DNA from: Natrinema sp. HArc-T2
GTDB lineage: Archaea; Halobacteriota; Halobacteria; Halobacteriales; Natrialbaceae
Length of the DNA: 64,000 bases
Direction of reading: 5' to 3'
Assembly: GCF_041821085.1 (NCBI RefSeq)
Contig: NZ_JBGUAZ010000002.1
Location: 372,001-436,000, forward strand
Shown: positions 8,435 to 17,571 of the stretch, piece after piece
Numbering within the stretch: position 1 is the stretch's first letter
Layout: every line of letters begins with the position of its first letter
Notes under the pieces: model-generated
Told to the model about the DNA's origin: nothing
Databases searched by the model: none
The model's input: only the letters and a program-made list of their open reading frames with translations
Position numbers and translations under genes: made by a program

Positions 8435-9439
8435 TAGCGTCCCCAGCAAGAGATCGCCGTAGACCAGCGCGATTACTAGCCCGGCGAACACCGGCACGAG
8501 AAACGGCGTTCCCGGCGAGACCCAGACGGTCTCTTGGGTCGCGAGCACCTCGAGTCCGTCCCGGAGCGTCTCCGGTGTCGTTCCGTATGCGGAGCCATCG
8601 ATGTCGTCGAGAAAGGCCGCAGCGCCCCACGGATCGTCGGCGGCGGTCGCCGAGGCGGCGTCGCTGTCGGACTCGAGCGTCCTGCCATCGCCACGAACCG
8701 AGACGGTCGCGCTTACGGCTCCGTCGGTTGGCGGATTCGGCTCGGCGGGTAGCGTCGCCGGGTCGCGGTATCGCTCGGGGTGCTCGCGTAGATCCGCAAG
8801 GGAAAGGCCCCGCCAGCGGAGGTACATCCGCAGCGCATCGAGGTCGAGCCCGCGACGGGTACGCCCCGTCGGTGTCTCGAGCAGACTCCCATGCGTCTCC
8901 GGAATCCGCTCCCACGAGATCGGCCAGCCGATAAACATTACCGGCGCGAACCGGCCCGCAGCGGCGTTGCGAACGGCGAGGGCGAGCGGGAGTGTCACCC
9001 CGACGAGAACGGCGTTGGTCAGGATCGTAAACGAAAACGCACCGAGTGGCGGTGTCTCGAGCGGGACCGTCCACGAGCCGAGCGCATATTCGGGAAACGT
9101 CGGGAAGCAGACAGCGAGTACGAGCAGCGCCTTCGCATCGGCCCCGCCGAAGCCGCCGACCCACCAGAACAGGTAGGCGATCGGGACGACCACTCCGAGG
9201 CTGATCGCCGTCGGGAGCAGGAACTCGTAGGTCCATGCGTACTGGCCGGTGTTCCAGGCTAGCCAGCCGTCCCAGACCAGCACTGCGGTTCCGAGGAGTG
9301 AAAGTGGGATCCAGACGTTGCTCGAGATCCGTCTGGTCGCGAGGTCGCGGACAGCGGTCCAGGCGAAGACCGGAACGACGAGCAGTCGAAGGAGATCCGG
9401 GCCCGTCGCGACAGTGCCAGCGAGCGTCACGTACGGCAC
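8429..9439 (-). CDS. A24 family prepilin/preflagellin peptidase
   Basis: Membrane aspartic protease that removes class III signal peptides from archaeal pilins and archaellins (PibD/FlaK type). The two catalytic aspartates are visible: AVRDLATRR (Asp32) and the GGADAK motif (Asp101). About 336 residues with several membrane helices; after residue ~190 comes a long polar cytoplasmic region rich in Asp and Ser, then one last C-terminal helix. I chose GTG at 9439 (MPYVTLAG...), since the longer frame would run into the divergent HPP gene; GTG at 9430 is also possible. Pilin genes are not in this window. Confidence 0.85.
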   Translation of the reverse strand: MPYVTLAGTVATGPDLLRLLVVPVFAWTAVRDLATRRISSNVWIPLSLLGTAVLVWDGWLAWNTGQYAWTYEFLLPTAISLGVVVPIAYLFWWVGGFGGADAKALLVLAVCFPTFPEYALGSWTVPLETPPLGAFSFTILTNAVLVGVTLPLALAVRNAAAGRFAPVMFIGWPISWERIPETHGSLLETPTGRTRRGLDLDALRMYLRWRGLSLADLREHPERYRDPATLPAEPNPPTDGAVSATVSVRGDGRTLESDSDAASATAADDPWGAAAFLDDIDGSAYGTTPETLRDGLEVLATQETVWVSPGTPFLVPVFAGLVIALVYGDLLLGTLL

Positions 9440-9533
9440 TCTCGAGCGCGGTGCCGTTACGTTTTCGGCATCACGGCTGGCGTCGGTCGTGAGAACGAAC
9501 GTGCTATCCGTGTGCCCCCACAAAGCGACGGCC

Positions 9534-10049
9534 ATGAGAGACCGCGGGGCGGTTGCGACACTGTACGTCGGCGTGTTGCTCGCGGTTCCGGGCACGCTGG
9601 CCTGGGTGACCGGACAGCCGCTCATCTTTCCAAGCCTCGGCCCTTCCGCGTTCCTGCTGGCGACGAGCCGCGACGAATCCGTTACCGCGCCGCGGCGGGT
9701 GATCGGCGGCCATCTCGTCGGCGTCGTAGCCGGACTGCTCGCCTACCACACGATCGCTCCCGGGCTCGAGGTAACCGCAGCTGCGCCGATGCTCGCAACC
9801 GATCAGTTCCGGCTCGTCACGAGCGGTGTCGTTGCGGTCGCACTGACTTCGGGCGGGATGCTCGCGACCGAGACGGGCCATCCGCCGGCGTGTGCGACGA
9901 CGCTGATCGTCTCGCTGGGCCTCCTTCCGTTAGCCGTCGACGCGATGCTCATCGCTGTGGCGGTGATCATCCTCGTCGGGGCTCACGAACTGCTCACCCA
10001 CGAATGGGAGGTCAGCGACAGCAGTACGATCGAAGACGAAAACACGTGA
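9534..10049 (+). CDS. HPP family membrane protein
   Basis: A 171-residue integral membrane protein with about four or five helices. It shows the family signatures FPSLGPSAF (near residue 33) and GHPPACATTLIVSLG (near 115), the HPP motif that names the family. Related proteins in bacteria and plants are linked to nitrite transport, but the substrate here is unproven. The C-terminal tail is acidic. The start ATG at 9534 overlaps the upstream region of the divergent peptidase gene. Confidence 0.85.
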   Translation: MRDRGAVATLYVGVLLAVPGTLAWVTGQPLIFPSLGPSAFLLATSRDESVTAPRRVIGGHLVGVVAGLLAYHTIAPGLEVTAAAPMLATDQFRLVTSGVVAVALTSGGMLATETGHPPACATTLIVSLGLLPLAVDAMLIAVAVIILVGAHELLTHEWEVSDSSTIEDENT

Positions 10050-10174
10050 GTACCCGCTGACGAACACGGCAGTTGGCGCGGCGAGGTCACTACGCACGCG
10101 AGACAGGTCAGCCGACGGCGCGAAAATACGCCCCAAAGGGGCGACGGCCACGCGTCGAACGTGGCGTGTGCCGT

Positions 10175-10564
10175 TTAAATGACGCGGTTCTGCAGGTAGT
10201 CGAGGTGCTTTGCGTTGTAGACGATTTTGACCTCGTCGGTCTCGGCCGAGCCGATGCAGGTCAGACGGACGTTCTTGTCCTCGACCTCCTCGTCGGAGAG
10301 GATCTGCTGCATGTCCATCTGGATCTCGCCTTCCTTGACGATCGCGGCACAGTTCGCACAGGCACCGGCGCGGCACGAGAAGGGCCAGTCGTAGCCCTGC
10401 ATCTCGGCTGCCTCGAGGATGTATTCGCCCTCGGCGACATCGAGCGAGCCGTAGTCCTCCTCGTCGAGGCCAGCGTCAGCGGCCTGCTCGAAGAGGTCGT
10501 CGTCGTCCATGTCCCAGCCCTGGTCGTCCAGTACTTCGTAGTTGAGGTATTCTACCGTGGGCAT
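10175..10564 (-). CDS. 2Fe-2S ferredoxin, haloarchaeal plant-type
   Basis: A 129-residue plant-type ferredoxin and soluble electron carrier. The cluster ligands are Cys64, Cys69 and Cys72 in [10 protein letters not shown] and Cys103 in RLTCIG. An acidic ~30-residue insertion near the N-terminus ([21 protein letters not shown]) is the known haloarchaeal addition that forms a hyperacidic surface. The ATG at 10564 gives the standard [10 protein letters not shown] start. Single-gene unit. Confidence 0.95.
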   Translation of the reverse strand: MPTVEYLNYEVLDDQGWDMDDDDLFEQAADAGLDEEDYGSLDVAEGEYILEAAEMQGYDWPFSCRAGACANCAAIVKEGEIQMDMQQILSDEEVEDKNVRLTCIGSAETDEVKIVYNAKHLDYLQNRVI

Positions 10565-10785
10565 CACTCCCCGGTTCGAGCGCCGTACTGGTATAGCTTG
10601 CTGTTCAGACCTCAATCGTCTTTGAGTCAGGATCGACCAATTCGAATCCAAGACAGACAGGGTTCGGTGAACGATAGTGGGAACCACGGAGGGAGAAATG
10701 AAAATCCATCTCACTAACGACCAATTGATCGAAACAATTGCCGGGTTCGGACGCACAGTGCCGATCACGTCCCGACCGGCCCCGA

Positions 10786-11967
10786 TCAGAATCCGAAGAT
10801 CGGCAGGAACCGGAACGTCAGATAGGCACCGACCGTCGAGATGGCCGGCACGACGTTTTGCATGAGGATGACGCGGGCCGTCGTCGAGGGGTCGAACAGG
10901 TCCGACGCCTGTGGAATGTCTTCGGGTGCTTCCTCGCCGATCTCGGGGGAGCGTTCGCCCTCTGCTTCGGCGGTCAGAGCGCCGACCGAGACCGGTGTCT
11001 CCTCGCCGCGAGCGGCATCGGACAGCGTCGTCGTCCGGGTGGCCCGGCCCCAGCCCAGGCCAACGATGCTCATGGTCGCGATGACGACGAAACTCGCCGG
11101 AACGCCGATCGACGAGAGGCCGATGACGATCCCCGAGCTGATGACGGCGACGACGATCGCCGCGGTCAGCGGGAGGTTCGTGATGTCGTTGCCCAGCGTG
11201 TCGAGGGTTCGGCGGGCGATCGTGAAACAGCCGACCGCGACCGCTGCAGAGCCGATCAGGATCAGCGTCGTCATGTCGACGTCACCGGTGCCGTAGATCG
11301 GCGCGATCGCGTTCGCGATGTTGCTCGTTCCCGAGGAAAAGCCCATCAGACAGCCGATGGCGACGACTGTCAACGCGCCGACGATCTCTCGGCGATCGGC
11401 GTCGACACCGAACTGGAGGCGGGGCACGAGTCCCGATCGATCGATCGAGACCATCGGTCGATCGCCCTCTTTCTCCTCGATGGCGACCCAGGCGTTGATT
11501 CGGGGGTAGAAGTATCGCCCAACCACGCCGGCCACCCAGAAGCCGACGATCGGTGCGACGATCCACCAGACGACGATCTCGCCGAGCACGTCCCAGTTGA
11601 GTTCGCCGGTCGCCATGCCCAGCGCGGCGATCGCCCCGACGGCGGTCATCGACGTCGAGGCGGGGACGCCCGCGTAGTTGCCGATGAAGAGCGCGCCGCC
11701 GATGAAAAAGAGCACGGCGACGTTCGACCGCAGGGTAAAGATGGCGGTGTCGGTGACGAGTTCCTCGCCGAGCGTGGTGACGACCTTCGGGCCGATGGTG
11801 TAGGCACCGAGAAAGAAGAAAATCGACATCAGTCCGGCGGCCATCACTTTGGTGATCACGTTTGCGCCGACAGCCGGGCCGAACGCCGGGCCGGTCGTCG
11901 AGCCGCCGATATTGTAGCCGACGAAGATTGCGGTGAGGATCCCTACGATAAGCAGTACTTCCGTCAC
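10786..11967 (-). CDS. PiT-family (PF01384) inorganic anion permease, copy 1
   Basis: A 393-residue membrane protein with the two-fold inverted repeat of the PiT/Pho4 family: [11 protein letters not shown] near residue 33 and [11 protein letters not shown] near 215. The canonical phosphate-carrier motif GANDVAN is altered in both repeats (no Asp), so phosphate specificity is not certain. A polar cytoplasmic loop lies near residues 310-370. It is divergent from the coiled-coil membrane protein and resembles the second copy at 13327-14505 closely. Confidence 0.85.
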   Translation of the reverse strand: MTEVLLIVGILTAIFVGYNIGGSTTGPAFGPAVGANVITKVMAAGLMSIFFFLGAYTIGPKVVTTLGEELVTDTAIFTLRSNVAVLFFIGGALFIGNYAGVPASTSMTAVGAIAALGMATGELNWDVLGEIVVWWIVAPIVGFWVAGVVGRYFYPRINAWVAIEEKEGDRPMVSIDRSGLVPRLQFGVDADRREIVGALTVVAIGCLMGFSSGTSNIANAIAPIYGTGDVDMTTLILIGSAAVAVGCFTIARRTLDTLGNDITNLPLTAAIVVAVISSGIVIGLSSIGVPASFVVIATMSIVGLGWGRATRTTTLSDAARGEETPVSVGALTAEAEGERSPEIGEEAPEDIPQASDLFDPSTTARVILMQNVVPAISTVGAYLTFRFLPIFGF

Positions 11968-12286
11968 ACGTAGAACTCTACCGGTGTGACCGTAAAAATG
12001 GCTCTGTCTGTCGCGATCACCGACGGTCGCAACCGCGTCACCGCCGTCGCTCGAGCGGGCCGTTTCGCCCGTGAAGTCGGACGGTCAAGTTCGAGACCGT
12101 GATCCTCGCGATTCCCAGCCAAAGAATTTCAACTGTACCTACCGTACGGTGCGGTATCATGTGCTTCGAGCAGGACTACCTTCTACAACGGGAACGACGA
12201 GACACACCTGTCGACGGGGCGGGTCGAACTGCAATCAGTCGACGCGTGGACCGCCTCGAGCCGACCCAGCCGGGTGACGGTCGACG
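11968..12286. other. non-coding spacer between divergent genes
   Basis: No convincing gene. A palindrome-like element CTACCGTACGGTGCGGTA (around 12137-12154) follows AAAGAATTTCAAC, about 150 bp upstream of the coiled-coil gene; it could be an operator or promoter element. The short frames here lack haloarchaeal codon and amino acid character. Confidence 0.4.
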
Positions 12287-12757
12287 ATGCTGAATCCGGC
12301 TCGCGTCGACGCGGTCATCGACCTCGCGTACGGCGCGTTGATCATTCTCTCGATCGGCCTGATAGCCACGCTCGACACCACCGTCGGACTCGCGTTCGGC
12401 GTTGGCGTGTTCTCCTCGTACGTCCTGCACGTCGTCTGGAAGATGGCCCGGTTCGATCCGGATTGGATGACCAAAGCCGTCGAAGAGACGGTCGAGAAAC
12501 AGGTCGAAGACGTCCAGACGCAGGTCGAGGAGGCGGTCGAACAGACCGTCGGCGAAACGGTCGAGGAACAGGTCGAAGACGTTCAAACGCAGGTCGAAGA
12601 GACCGTCGAGCAGACCGTCGGCGAAACGATCGAGGAGCAGGTCGAAGACGTCCAGACACAGGTCGAGGCCGTCAGCGATCGGGTTGACCGCCGCCCTCGA
12701 GAGGACGAGGTCGAGGAGATCATCGAGGAGTCGGTCGAGGACGAATCGGAGACGTAG
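12287..12757 (+). CDS. membrane-anchored coiled-coil repeat protein
   Basis: A 156-residue protein. Residues 12-50 hold two hydrophobic segments; then from about residue 60 follows an acidic coiled coil made of a 23-residue tandem repeat of the form VEExVEQTVGETVEEQVEDVQTQ, present in two full copies with partial copies on each side. At the DNA level the 69-bp units are nearly identical, which suggests recent expansion. The C-terminus is highly acidic. Function unknown; a scaffold or oligomerisation role is inferred. It sits between two PiT permeases and converges on the uspA gene. Confidence 0.75.
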   Translation: MLNPARVDAVIDLAYGALIILSIGLIATLDTTVGLAFGVGVFSSYVLHVVWKMARFDPDWMTKAVEETVEKQVEDVQTQVEEAVEQTVGETVEEQVEDVQTQVEETVEQTVGETIEEQVEDVQTQVEAVSDRVDRRPREDEVEEIIEESVEDESET

Positions 12758-12780
12758 CGGCGCGAACGTCCTCGAGACAG

Positions 12781-12866
12781 CGTACGGACTCCTGTCAGTC
12801 AGTGCCGGTGCAACCGCGATCGCCCTGCGGGTGCATCGGTATATCGTGACAGCAGACCGTCTCAGC
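12781..12866 (+). repeat. dispersed palindromic repeat, copy 1 of 5
   Basis: Begins CGTACGGACTCCTGTCAGTC and ends GTGACAGCAGACCGTCTCAG. The ends form an imperfect inverted repeat (ACGGACTCCTGTCA against the complement of TGACAGCAGACCGT, 12 of 14 match). Lies between the convergent coiled-coil and uspA genes and overlaps the uspA stop. Confidence 0.85.
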
Positions 12867-13290
12867 GGACGAGAGTCACCGGGACCGGTGACCGCTTCGA
12901 GACCGTCTCGGCGACGTTTCCGACCAGGAATTGGCGCGTCGCACGGGTCCAGTCTTTGCCGTGACTGCCGAGGATGACCGTATCGTACTCCTCGGCGCGG
13001 TCGATGACGTTTCGAGCCGGATGGCCGATGCCGACGACCGTTTCGATCTCGCGGTCGCGGTCGGCTGCGATCTCGCGAGCGCGTTCGAAAACTTCCTCGG
13101 CGCGCTCGGCTGCGGCCTCGTCGAGGTCGTCCTCGAGCGAGAGGCCAACCGCCTCGCCCATCATCATCGACGGGACGCCGACGACGTGTAGGACGGTGAC
13201 CTCGGCGTCGGGATGGTTGTCGAGGGCGTACTCGAGGGCGTGGCCGGCGTGGTCGGAGTCGTCCATCGGAACCAGAATCTTCGAGAGCAT
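12862..13290 (-). CDS. UspA-domain universal stress protein
   Basis: A single-domain Usp protein of 142 residues (start MLSKILVPMDDSDHA). The family nucleotide-binding loop G-x2-G-x9-G-(S/T) is changed: GSHGKDWTRATRQFLVGN has 12 residues between the second and third Gly and ends in Asn, so ATP binding is uncertain. It lies 36 bp downstream of a PiT permease on the same strand and is probably cotranscribed with it; transporter-Usp pairs are common in haloarchaea and suggest regulation of the carrier. Confidence 0.92.
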   Translation of the reverse strand: MLSKILVPMDDSDHAGHALEYALDNHPDAEVTVLHVVGVPSMMMGEAVGLSLEDDLDEAAAERAEEVFERAREIAADRDREIETVVGIGHPARNVIDRAEEYDTVILGSHGKDWTRATRQFLVGNVAETVSKRSPVPVTLVR

Positions 13291-13326
13291 GCACGGAGTT
13301 ACGGTCTCGAGCGACGTAAGTTCCCG

Positions 13327-14505
13327 TCAGGCGACACCCGGGAGAAGCGAGAAGAACCCGTACGCGAGGATCGTCGACATCGACGGGCCGATGATCCACA
13401 TCGAGACGTACTTGATGATCGCGCGGGGGTTGAAGAGATCCTCGCCGCGAAGCACGGCTTCTGTCTCGGGCTCGCCGATTTCGGGTGCCGTCTCGCCTGC
13501 CTTCTCTTCGGCGACGATGGCGCCCAGCTCGATCTCGGGGTTCTCGACGTCGCGGGTGACCGCCTCGCGGACCGTGATCGGACGGGTCGCCCGGCCCCAG
13601 CCGATGCCGACGATCGTCATCACCGTCGCCATCACGAGGCTGATCGGGATGCCGGCCCACGAGAGCAGCGTCGTGATCGTGGACGCGGTCACCATGACGA
13701 ACAGCGCCGCGAGCAGCGGGATGTCGCTGAGTTCGCCGCCAACGGAGTCCATCGTTCGCCGCGCGATCGTGAAGCCGCCGAGTCCGATCGCGAGCGTGGC
13801 GACGATGATCGCGGTGTCGGCGTCCAGTCCGCTGGCGGTCCCAACCAGCGGTGCGGCGGCGTTCGGGACGTTGCTCGCGCCGGCGCTGAACGCCATGTAA
13901 CAGCCGATCACGAGGACGACGGCCGTCGTGACGAACTCCTGTCCCGTCGTGTTCGGGCCCAGCGTCGGCGTCGGAATCGTGCCACGACGATCGAGACGCA
14001 GCAACGGCCCCTCGGACTTCTCGATTTGTACCCGTTGATTGACCCACGGATAGATGTAGCGACCGATCAGCACGCCGACCCAGAGGCCGATAATCGGTGT
14101 GACGATCCACCAGGAGACGATCCCCGCGATCGTCTCGTAATTGAGCGTTCCGGTCGCCAGTCCGAGGCCGGCGATCGCGCCGACGGTCGTCATCGACGTC
14201 GGGACGGGGACGCCGAAGACGTTGGCGATGAGCATCCCTAATCCGATGAAAAAGAGCACGCCGACACCGGCTGTCAGGGTGAGGTCCGTCGTGATGATCC
14301 CCCCGCTGAGCGTGTCCATCACGTTCCGACCGACGGTCCAGCCCCCGAAGAAGACGAAGAACGTCATGACCGCCGCCGCCGTCGTCTTCGTGACGATCCC
14401 GGCGCCGACAGACGGTCCCCACGTAATCCCCGTCGACGACCCGCCGATATTGAAGCCGACGAAAATCGACGCGACGACGCCGACCAGCAGCACGGTTTCG
14501 ACCAT
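13327..14505 (-). CDS. PiT-family (PF01384) inorganic anion permease, copy 2
   Basis: A 392-residue paralogue of the permease at 10786-11967, with the same layout: FNIGGSSTGITWGPSVGAGI near the N-terminus and GASNVPNAAAP in the second half. The GANDVAN motif is again altered. The ATG at 14505 gives MVETVLLVGVVASIF, aligned with the other copy ([15 protein letters not shown]). The uspA gene follows 36 bp downstream on the same strand, so the pair likely forms an operon. Confidence 0.85.
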   Translation of the reverse strand: MVETVLLVGVVASIFVGFNIGGSSTGITWGPSVGAGIVTKTTAAAVMTFFVFFGGWTVGRNVMDTLSGGIITTDLTLTAGVGVLFFIGLGMLIANVFGVPVPTSMTTVGAIAGLGLATGTLNYETIAGIVSWWIVTPIIGLWVGVLIGRYIYPWVNQRVQIEKSEGPLLRLDRRGTIPTPTLGPNTTGQEFVTTAVVLVIGCYMAFSAGASNVPNAAAPLVGTASGLDADTAIIVATLAIGLGGFTIARRTMDSVGGELSDIPLLAALFVMVTASTITTLLSWAGIPISLVMATVMTIVGIGWGRATRPITVREAVTRDVENPEIELGAIVAEEKAGETAPEIGEPETEAVLRGEDLFNPRAIIKYVSMWIIGPSMSTILAYGFFSLLPGVA

Positions 14506-14763
14506 CGACCGACAGTATGCCGCTGCTCGTAAAATAACTAGTGGAACCACCTGACACATTTGTAGACTGATATGAACGTCCCGAAGCCTCGAGCGCTGCT
14601 GGTCCAAACAGCCATCCGTTGGAATCGGTCGGATACCTGAGTAACCGACCCAGAAGACGCCTGCTCGGCGGCCACCGTCGCGCCAGCCGTTCGAACCGAA
14701 ACGAGAACGAGAGCGGGACTCACGGTCTCGGCTCGAGTCGAGACGAACCGACCCAAGGCGCGC

Positions 14764-16626
14764 TCACACTCCCCAGAAGGTAGCGATCCCGAGCACGGTG
14801 ACGATCGACAACACCAACTGCAGCGGCGCACCGATCCGCGCGTAGTCGCTGAAGCGATAGCCGCCGGGGCCGTAGACGAAGAGGTTCGTCTGGTAGCCGA
14901 TCGGGCCGAGGAAGGCGGTGCTCGCGGCGAAGGTCACCGCCAGCACGAACGCGAAGGGGTTCGCGCCGATGCCCGCCGCCGCGGCCGCCGCAACCGGGAT
15001 CAGGAGCACGACGCTGGCGTTGTTGCTGATCACTTCTGTGAGCAGCCCGGTCAGGATGTAGAACAGCCACAGCACAACGATCGTCGGCAGGAACCCCGCC
15101 GACTGGACGACCAGCCAGGCGAGATACGTCGCGCCGCCGGTCTCCTCGAGCGCGATGCCGAGCGGGATCACGCCAGCCAGCAGGAAGATGATGTCCCACT
15201 CGACGGCGTCGTAGAGTTCGTTCGGCTCTAAGACGCCGGTGACGACCATCGCAACGACGCCCGCCAACGCGGCGACGAGGATCGGGTAGAGCTCGAGGGC
15301 GGCGACGGCGACGACGCCAATCATGATAGCGACGGCGATCGGGGCTTTGTCCGCGCGGTACTCGGGCCGGGGCGGCTCGCGCGCGACGATCACGTCGTCG
15401 CGGCTGGCGAGCCGGTCGAGCGTGTCCGGCGGCGCCTGGACGAGCAACGTGTCACCGACGTCGAGGCGCGTGCCGACGATGCGCTCGCCGACGAGTTCGC
15501 CATGGTGGCGAAGCCCGAGGACGGCCGCGTTGAACTCCTCGCGGAAGGCCTCGGGCTCGAGCCGCTCGCCGACGAGCCGCGAGTCGAGCGAGACGACCAG
15601 TTCCGTAATGATGCCCGCCTCGGTCGGCGTCGCAATTTCGTCGACAGTATCCGGACGACCGACCGGTTCGACTCCTTCGACGGCCTCGAGCGTGGCGATG
15701 GCGTCGCGGTCGGTCCGAACGACGAGCACGTCGCCTTCTGTCAGCCGCGTCGCCTGCCGCGGGGCGACCGATCGATCCTCGTCGTGGACGACCTGGACGA
15801 CGTCGACGTCGGGCCCAAGGAGGGCAGTCGCCTCGCGGACCGTCTGGCCGACCAGCGGAGAGCCCGGTACGACGGCGACATCGGCGACGTAGTCTTCGAC
15901 GTCGTACTCCTCGAGGTAGTCCGCCCGCGGCGGGACGCGCTCGGGTAGCAGGTAGTGGCCGACGAAGATCAGATACAGCGACCCGATGAGGAGGACGATT
16001 ACGCCGAGTTTCGTGAACTCGAACATCGAGAACCGGTGGAGTTCGGGATACTGGGACCCCAGCCGGGCGCTGACGTCGCTCGCGAGGATGTTCGTCGAGG
16101 TACCGATCAGCGTGAGCATCCCGCCCATCTGTGAGGCGTACGACAGCGGGATGAGCAGCTTCGACGGCGACGTGTTCCCGCGGTTCGCGACGTCGGTGAC
16201 GACCGGTACCAGCAGGGCGACCACCGGCGTGTTATTCAAAAAGCCCGACACCGGGCCGGTCGCGGCGACGGTCGCGAGCAACTGCTTGCGGAGGCTGTCG
16301 CCCGCGAACGCGGCCATCCGTCGCCCGAGTTCCTGGACGAGTCCGGTTCGGCTGATGCCGCCGCTCAGGATGAGCATCGCCAGCACGGTGATCGTCGCCT
16401 CGTTCGCAAAGCCCGAAATTCCGGTCGCGGGATCGACGCCGGTCCAGGGCTCGAGGACAACCAGCACCACGATTAACAGGATCGCAGTCACGTCGATCGG
16501 CAGGCGTTCCGTCAGGAACAAGACGAGCGCAAGGCCAACGACGCCGAAGACGACGAGGGTGTCCGTCGTCAGGTCGGGTTGAGTTACAGTCGTCTGTGCG
16601 ATAAAATCGCACGCCGACACCGGCAT
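14764..16626 (-). CDS. SLC13-family permease with two RCK C-terminal domains
   Basis: A 620-residue transporter. The first half of the DASS/SLC13 fold includes NNTPVVALLVPVV near residue 140, and the second half includes SNNASVVLLIPVA near 540. The large cytoplasmic loop between them (about residues 230-400) holds two TrkA-C/RCK-C-type domains (VVPGSPLVGQTVREA and SLDSRLVGERLEPEAF). Family members carry sulfate, dicarboxylates or similar anions with sodium; the substrate is not evident. ATG at 16626 was chosen since upstream sequence belongs to the divergent hisA region. Confidence 0.9.
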   Translation of the reverse strand: MPVSACDFIAQTTVTQPDLTTDTLVVFGVVGLALVLFLTERLPIDVTAILLIVVLVVLEPWTGVDPATGISGFANEATITVLAMLILSGGISRTGLVQELGRRMAAFAGDSLRKQLLATVAATGPVSGFLNNTPVVALLVPVVTDVANRGNTSPSKLLIPLSYASQMGGMLTLIGTSTNILASDVSARLGSQYPELHRFSMFEFTKLGVIVLLIGSLYLIFVGHYLLPERVPPRADYLEEYDVEDYVADVAVVPGSPLVGQTVREATALLGPDVDVVQVVHDEDRSVAPRQATRLTEGDVLVVRTDRDAIATLEAVEGVEPVGRPDTVDEIATPTEAGIITELVVSLDSRLVGERLEPEAFREEFNAAVLGLRHHGELVGERIVGTRLDVGDTLLVQAPPDTLDRLASRDDVIVAREPPRPEYRADKAPIAVAIMIGVVAVAALELYPILVAALAGVVAMVVTGVLEPNELYDAVEWDIIFLLAGVIPLGIALEETGGATYLAWLVVQSAGFLPTIVVLWLFYILTGLLTEVISNNASVVLLIPVAAAAAAGIGANPFAFVLAVTFAASTAFLGPIGYQTNLFVYGPGGYRFSDYARIGAPLQLVLSIVTVLGIATFWGV

Positions 16627-16743
16627 AGGGCGACCGACACCGACCACACTTGTAACGATTCTGTCTAGATCGGGAACAATGCCGCGGCGATGGCGGTCGG
16701 CGAAACCGTCGCTTTTACTCGCGCCGGCCTCGCGCACTCGAGT

Positions 16744-17496
16744 ATGCGCACTGATGCCAACGACGCGAGCGGGGCGTTCGAAGTGATCCCGGCGGTCGAT
16801 ATCCAAGATGGCGAGGTCGTCCAGCTCGTCCAGGGCGAACGCGGCACCGAAAAGACCTACGGCGAGCCCGTCGAGGCCGCCCGGCGGTGGATCGACGCCG
16901 GCGCCGAGACGCTGCATCTCGTCGACCTCGACGGCGCGTTCGAGGGGGAGCGAGCGAACGCCGACGCCATCGACGCGGTCATCGACGCCGTCGACGTGCC
17001 GACCCAACTGGGTGGCGGGATCCGCACCGCTGCGGATGCTATCGATCTCCTCGAGCGCGGCGTCGACCGGGTCATCCTCGGCACCGCGGCGGTCGAAACC
17101 CCGGAGATAGTCGCCGAAATTAGCGAGGAACACCCCGACAGCGTGGTCGTCAGCCTCGACGCAAAAGACGGCGAAGTCGTCGTCGAAGGCTGGACCGAAG
17201 GGGCCGGGATTTCGCCGGTCGAGGCCGCCGAACGCTACGACGACCTCGGGGCCGCCGCGATCCTCTTTACGAACGTCGACGTCGAGGGCCAACTCGAGGG
17301 CGTCGCGACCGAACCCGTCCGCGAACTGGTCGATGCGACGGACATTCCAGTGATCGCCAGCGGCGGTGTCGCGACGCTCGAGGACGTCCGGGCGCTCGAA
17401 GGCGCCGGCGCGGCCGCGGTTGTCGTCGGCAGCGCGCTGTACGAGAGCGCGTTCACGCTCGCCGAGGCGCAGGCTGCGGTCGAATCCGACGACTAG
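16744..17496 (+). CDS. hisA: ProFAR isomerase
   Basis: A (beta-alpha)8 barrel of 250 residues that catalyses the fourth step of histidine synthesis (ProFAR to PRFAR). The N-terminal VIPAVDIQDGEVVQLVQGE carries the first catalytic Asp; FTNVDVEGQLEG carries the second. Phosphate-binding motifs GGGIR near residue 85 and ASGGV...VVGSALY near the end are present. ATG at 16744 gives a short acidic lead-in. hisB lies 2.3 kb away but is not in the same operon, the usual scattered his arrangement of haloarchaea. Confidence 0.97.
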   Translation: MRTDANDASGAFEVIPAVDIQDGEVVQLVQGERGTEKTYGEPVEAARRWIDAGAETLHLVDLDGAFEGERANADAIDAVIDAVDVPTQLGGGIRTAADAIDLLERGVDRVILGTAAVETPEIVAEISEEHPDSVVVSLDAKDGEVVVEGWTEGAGISPVEAAERYDDLGAAAILFTNVDVEGQLEGVATEPVRELVDATDIPVIASGGVATLEDVRALEGAGAAAVVVGSALYESAFTLAEAQAAVESDD

Positions 17497-17571
17497 ACGA
17501 CGCGGGGGCCGTGTGGGTCATACGATCTCCGGTACCGAGGTTCCGACCGGACGCCGAGCAACCGGTTGGTT

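Noticed and set aside
10738-11973. Long plus-strand frame of 411 codons opposite the first PiT gene
   Set aside because: Composition is Arg/Asp/Gly-rich with no motif; the minus strand encodes a clear permease.
12071-12293. Short frames in the spacer before the coiled-coil gene
   Set aside because: No haloarchaeal amino acid bias, overlap each other, no start context.
12480-12680. Possible CRISPR array
   Set aside because: The repeats are contiguous 69-bp units within one reading frame and encode a coiled coil; there are no unique spacers.
12176-14557. Minus-strand frame of 793 codons across uspA and PiT copy 2
   Set aside because: It is an antisense-like frame kept open by high GC; the real genes lie in other frames with full domain motifs.
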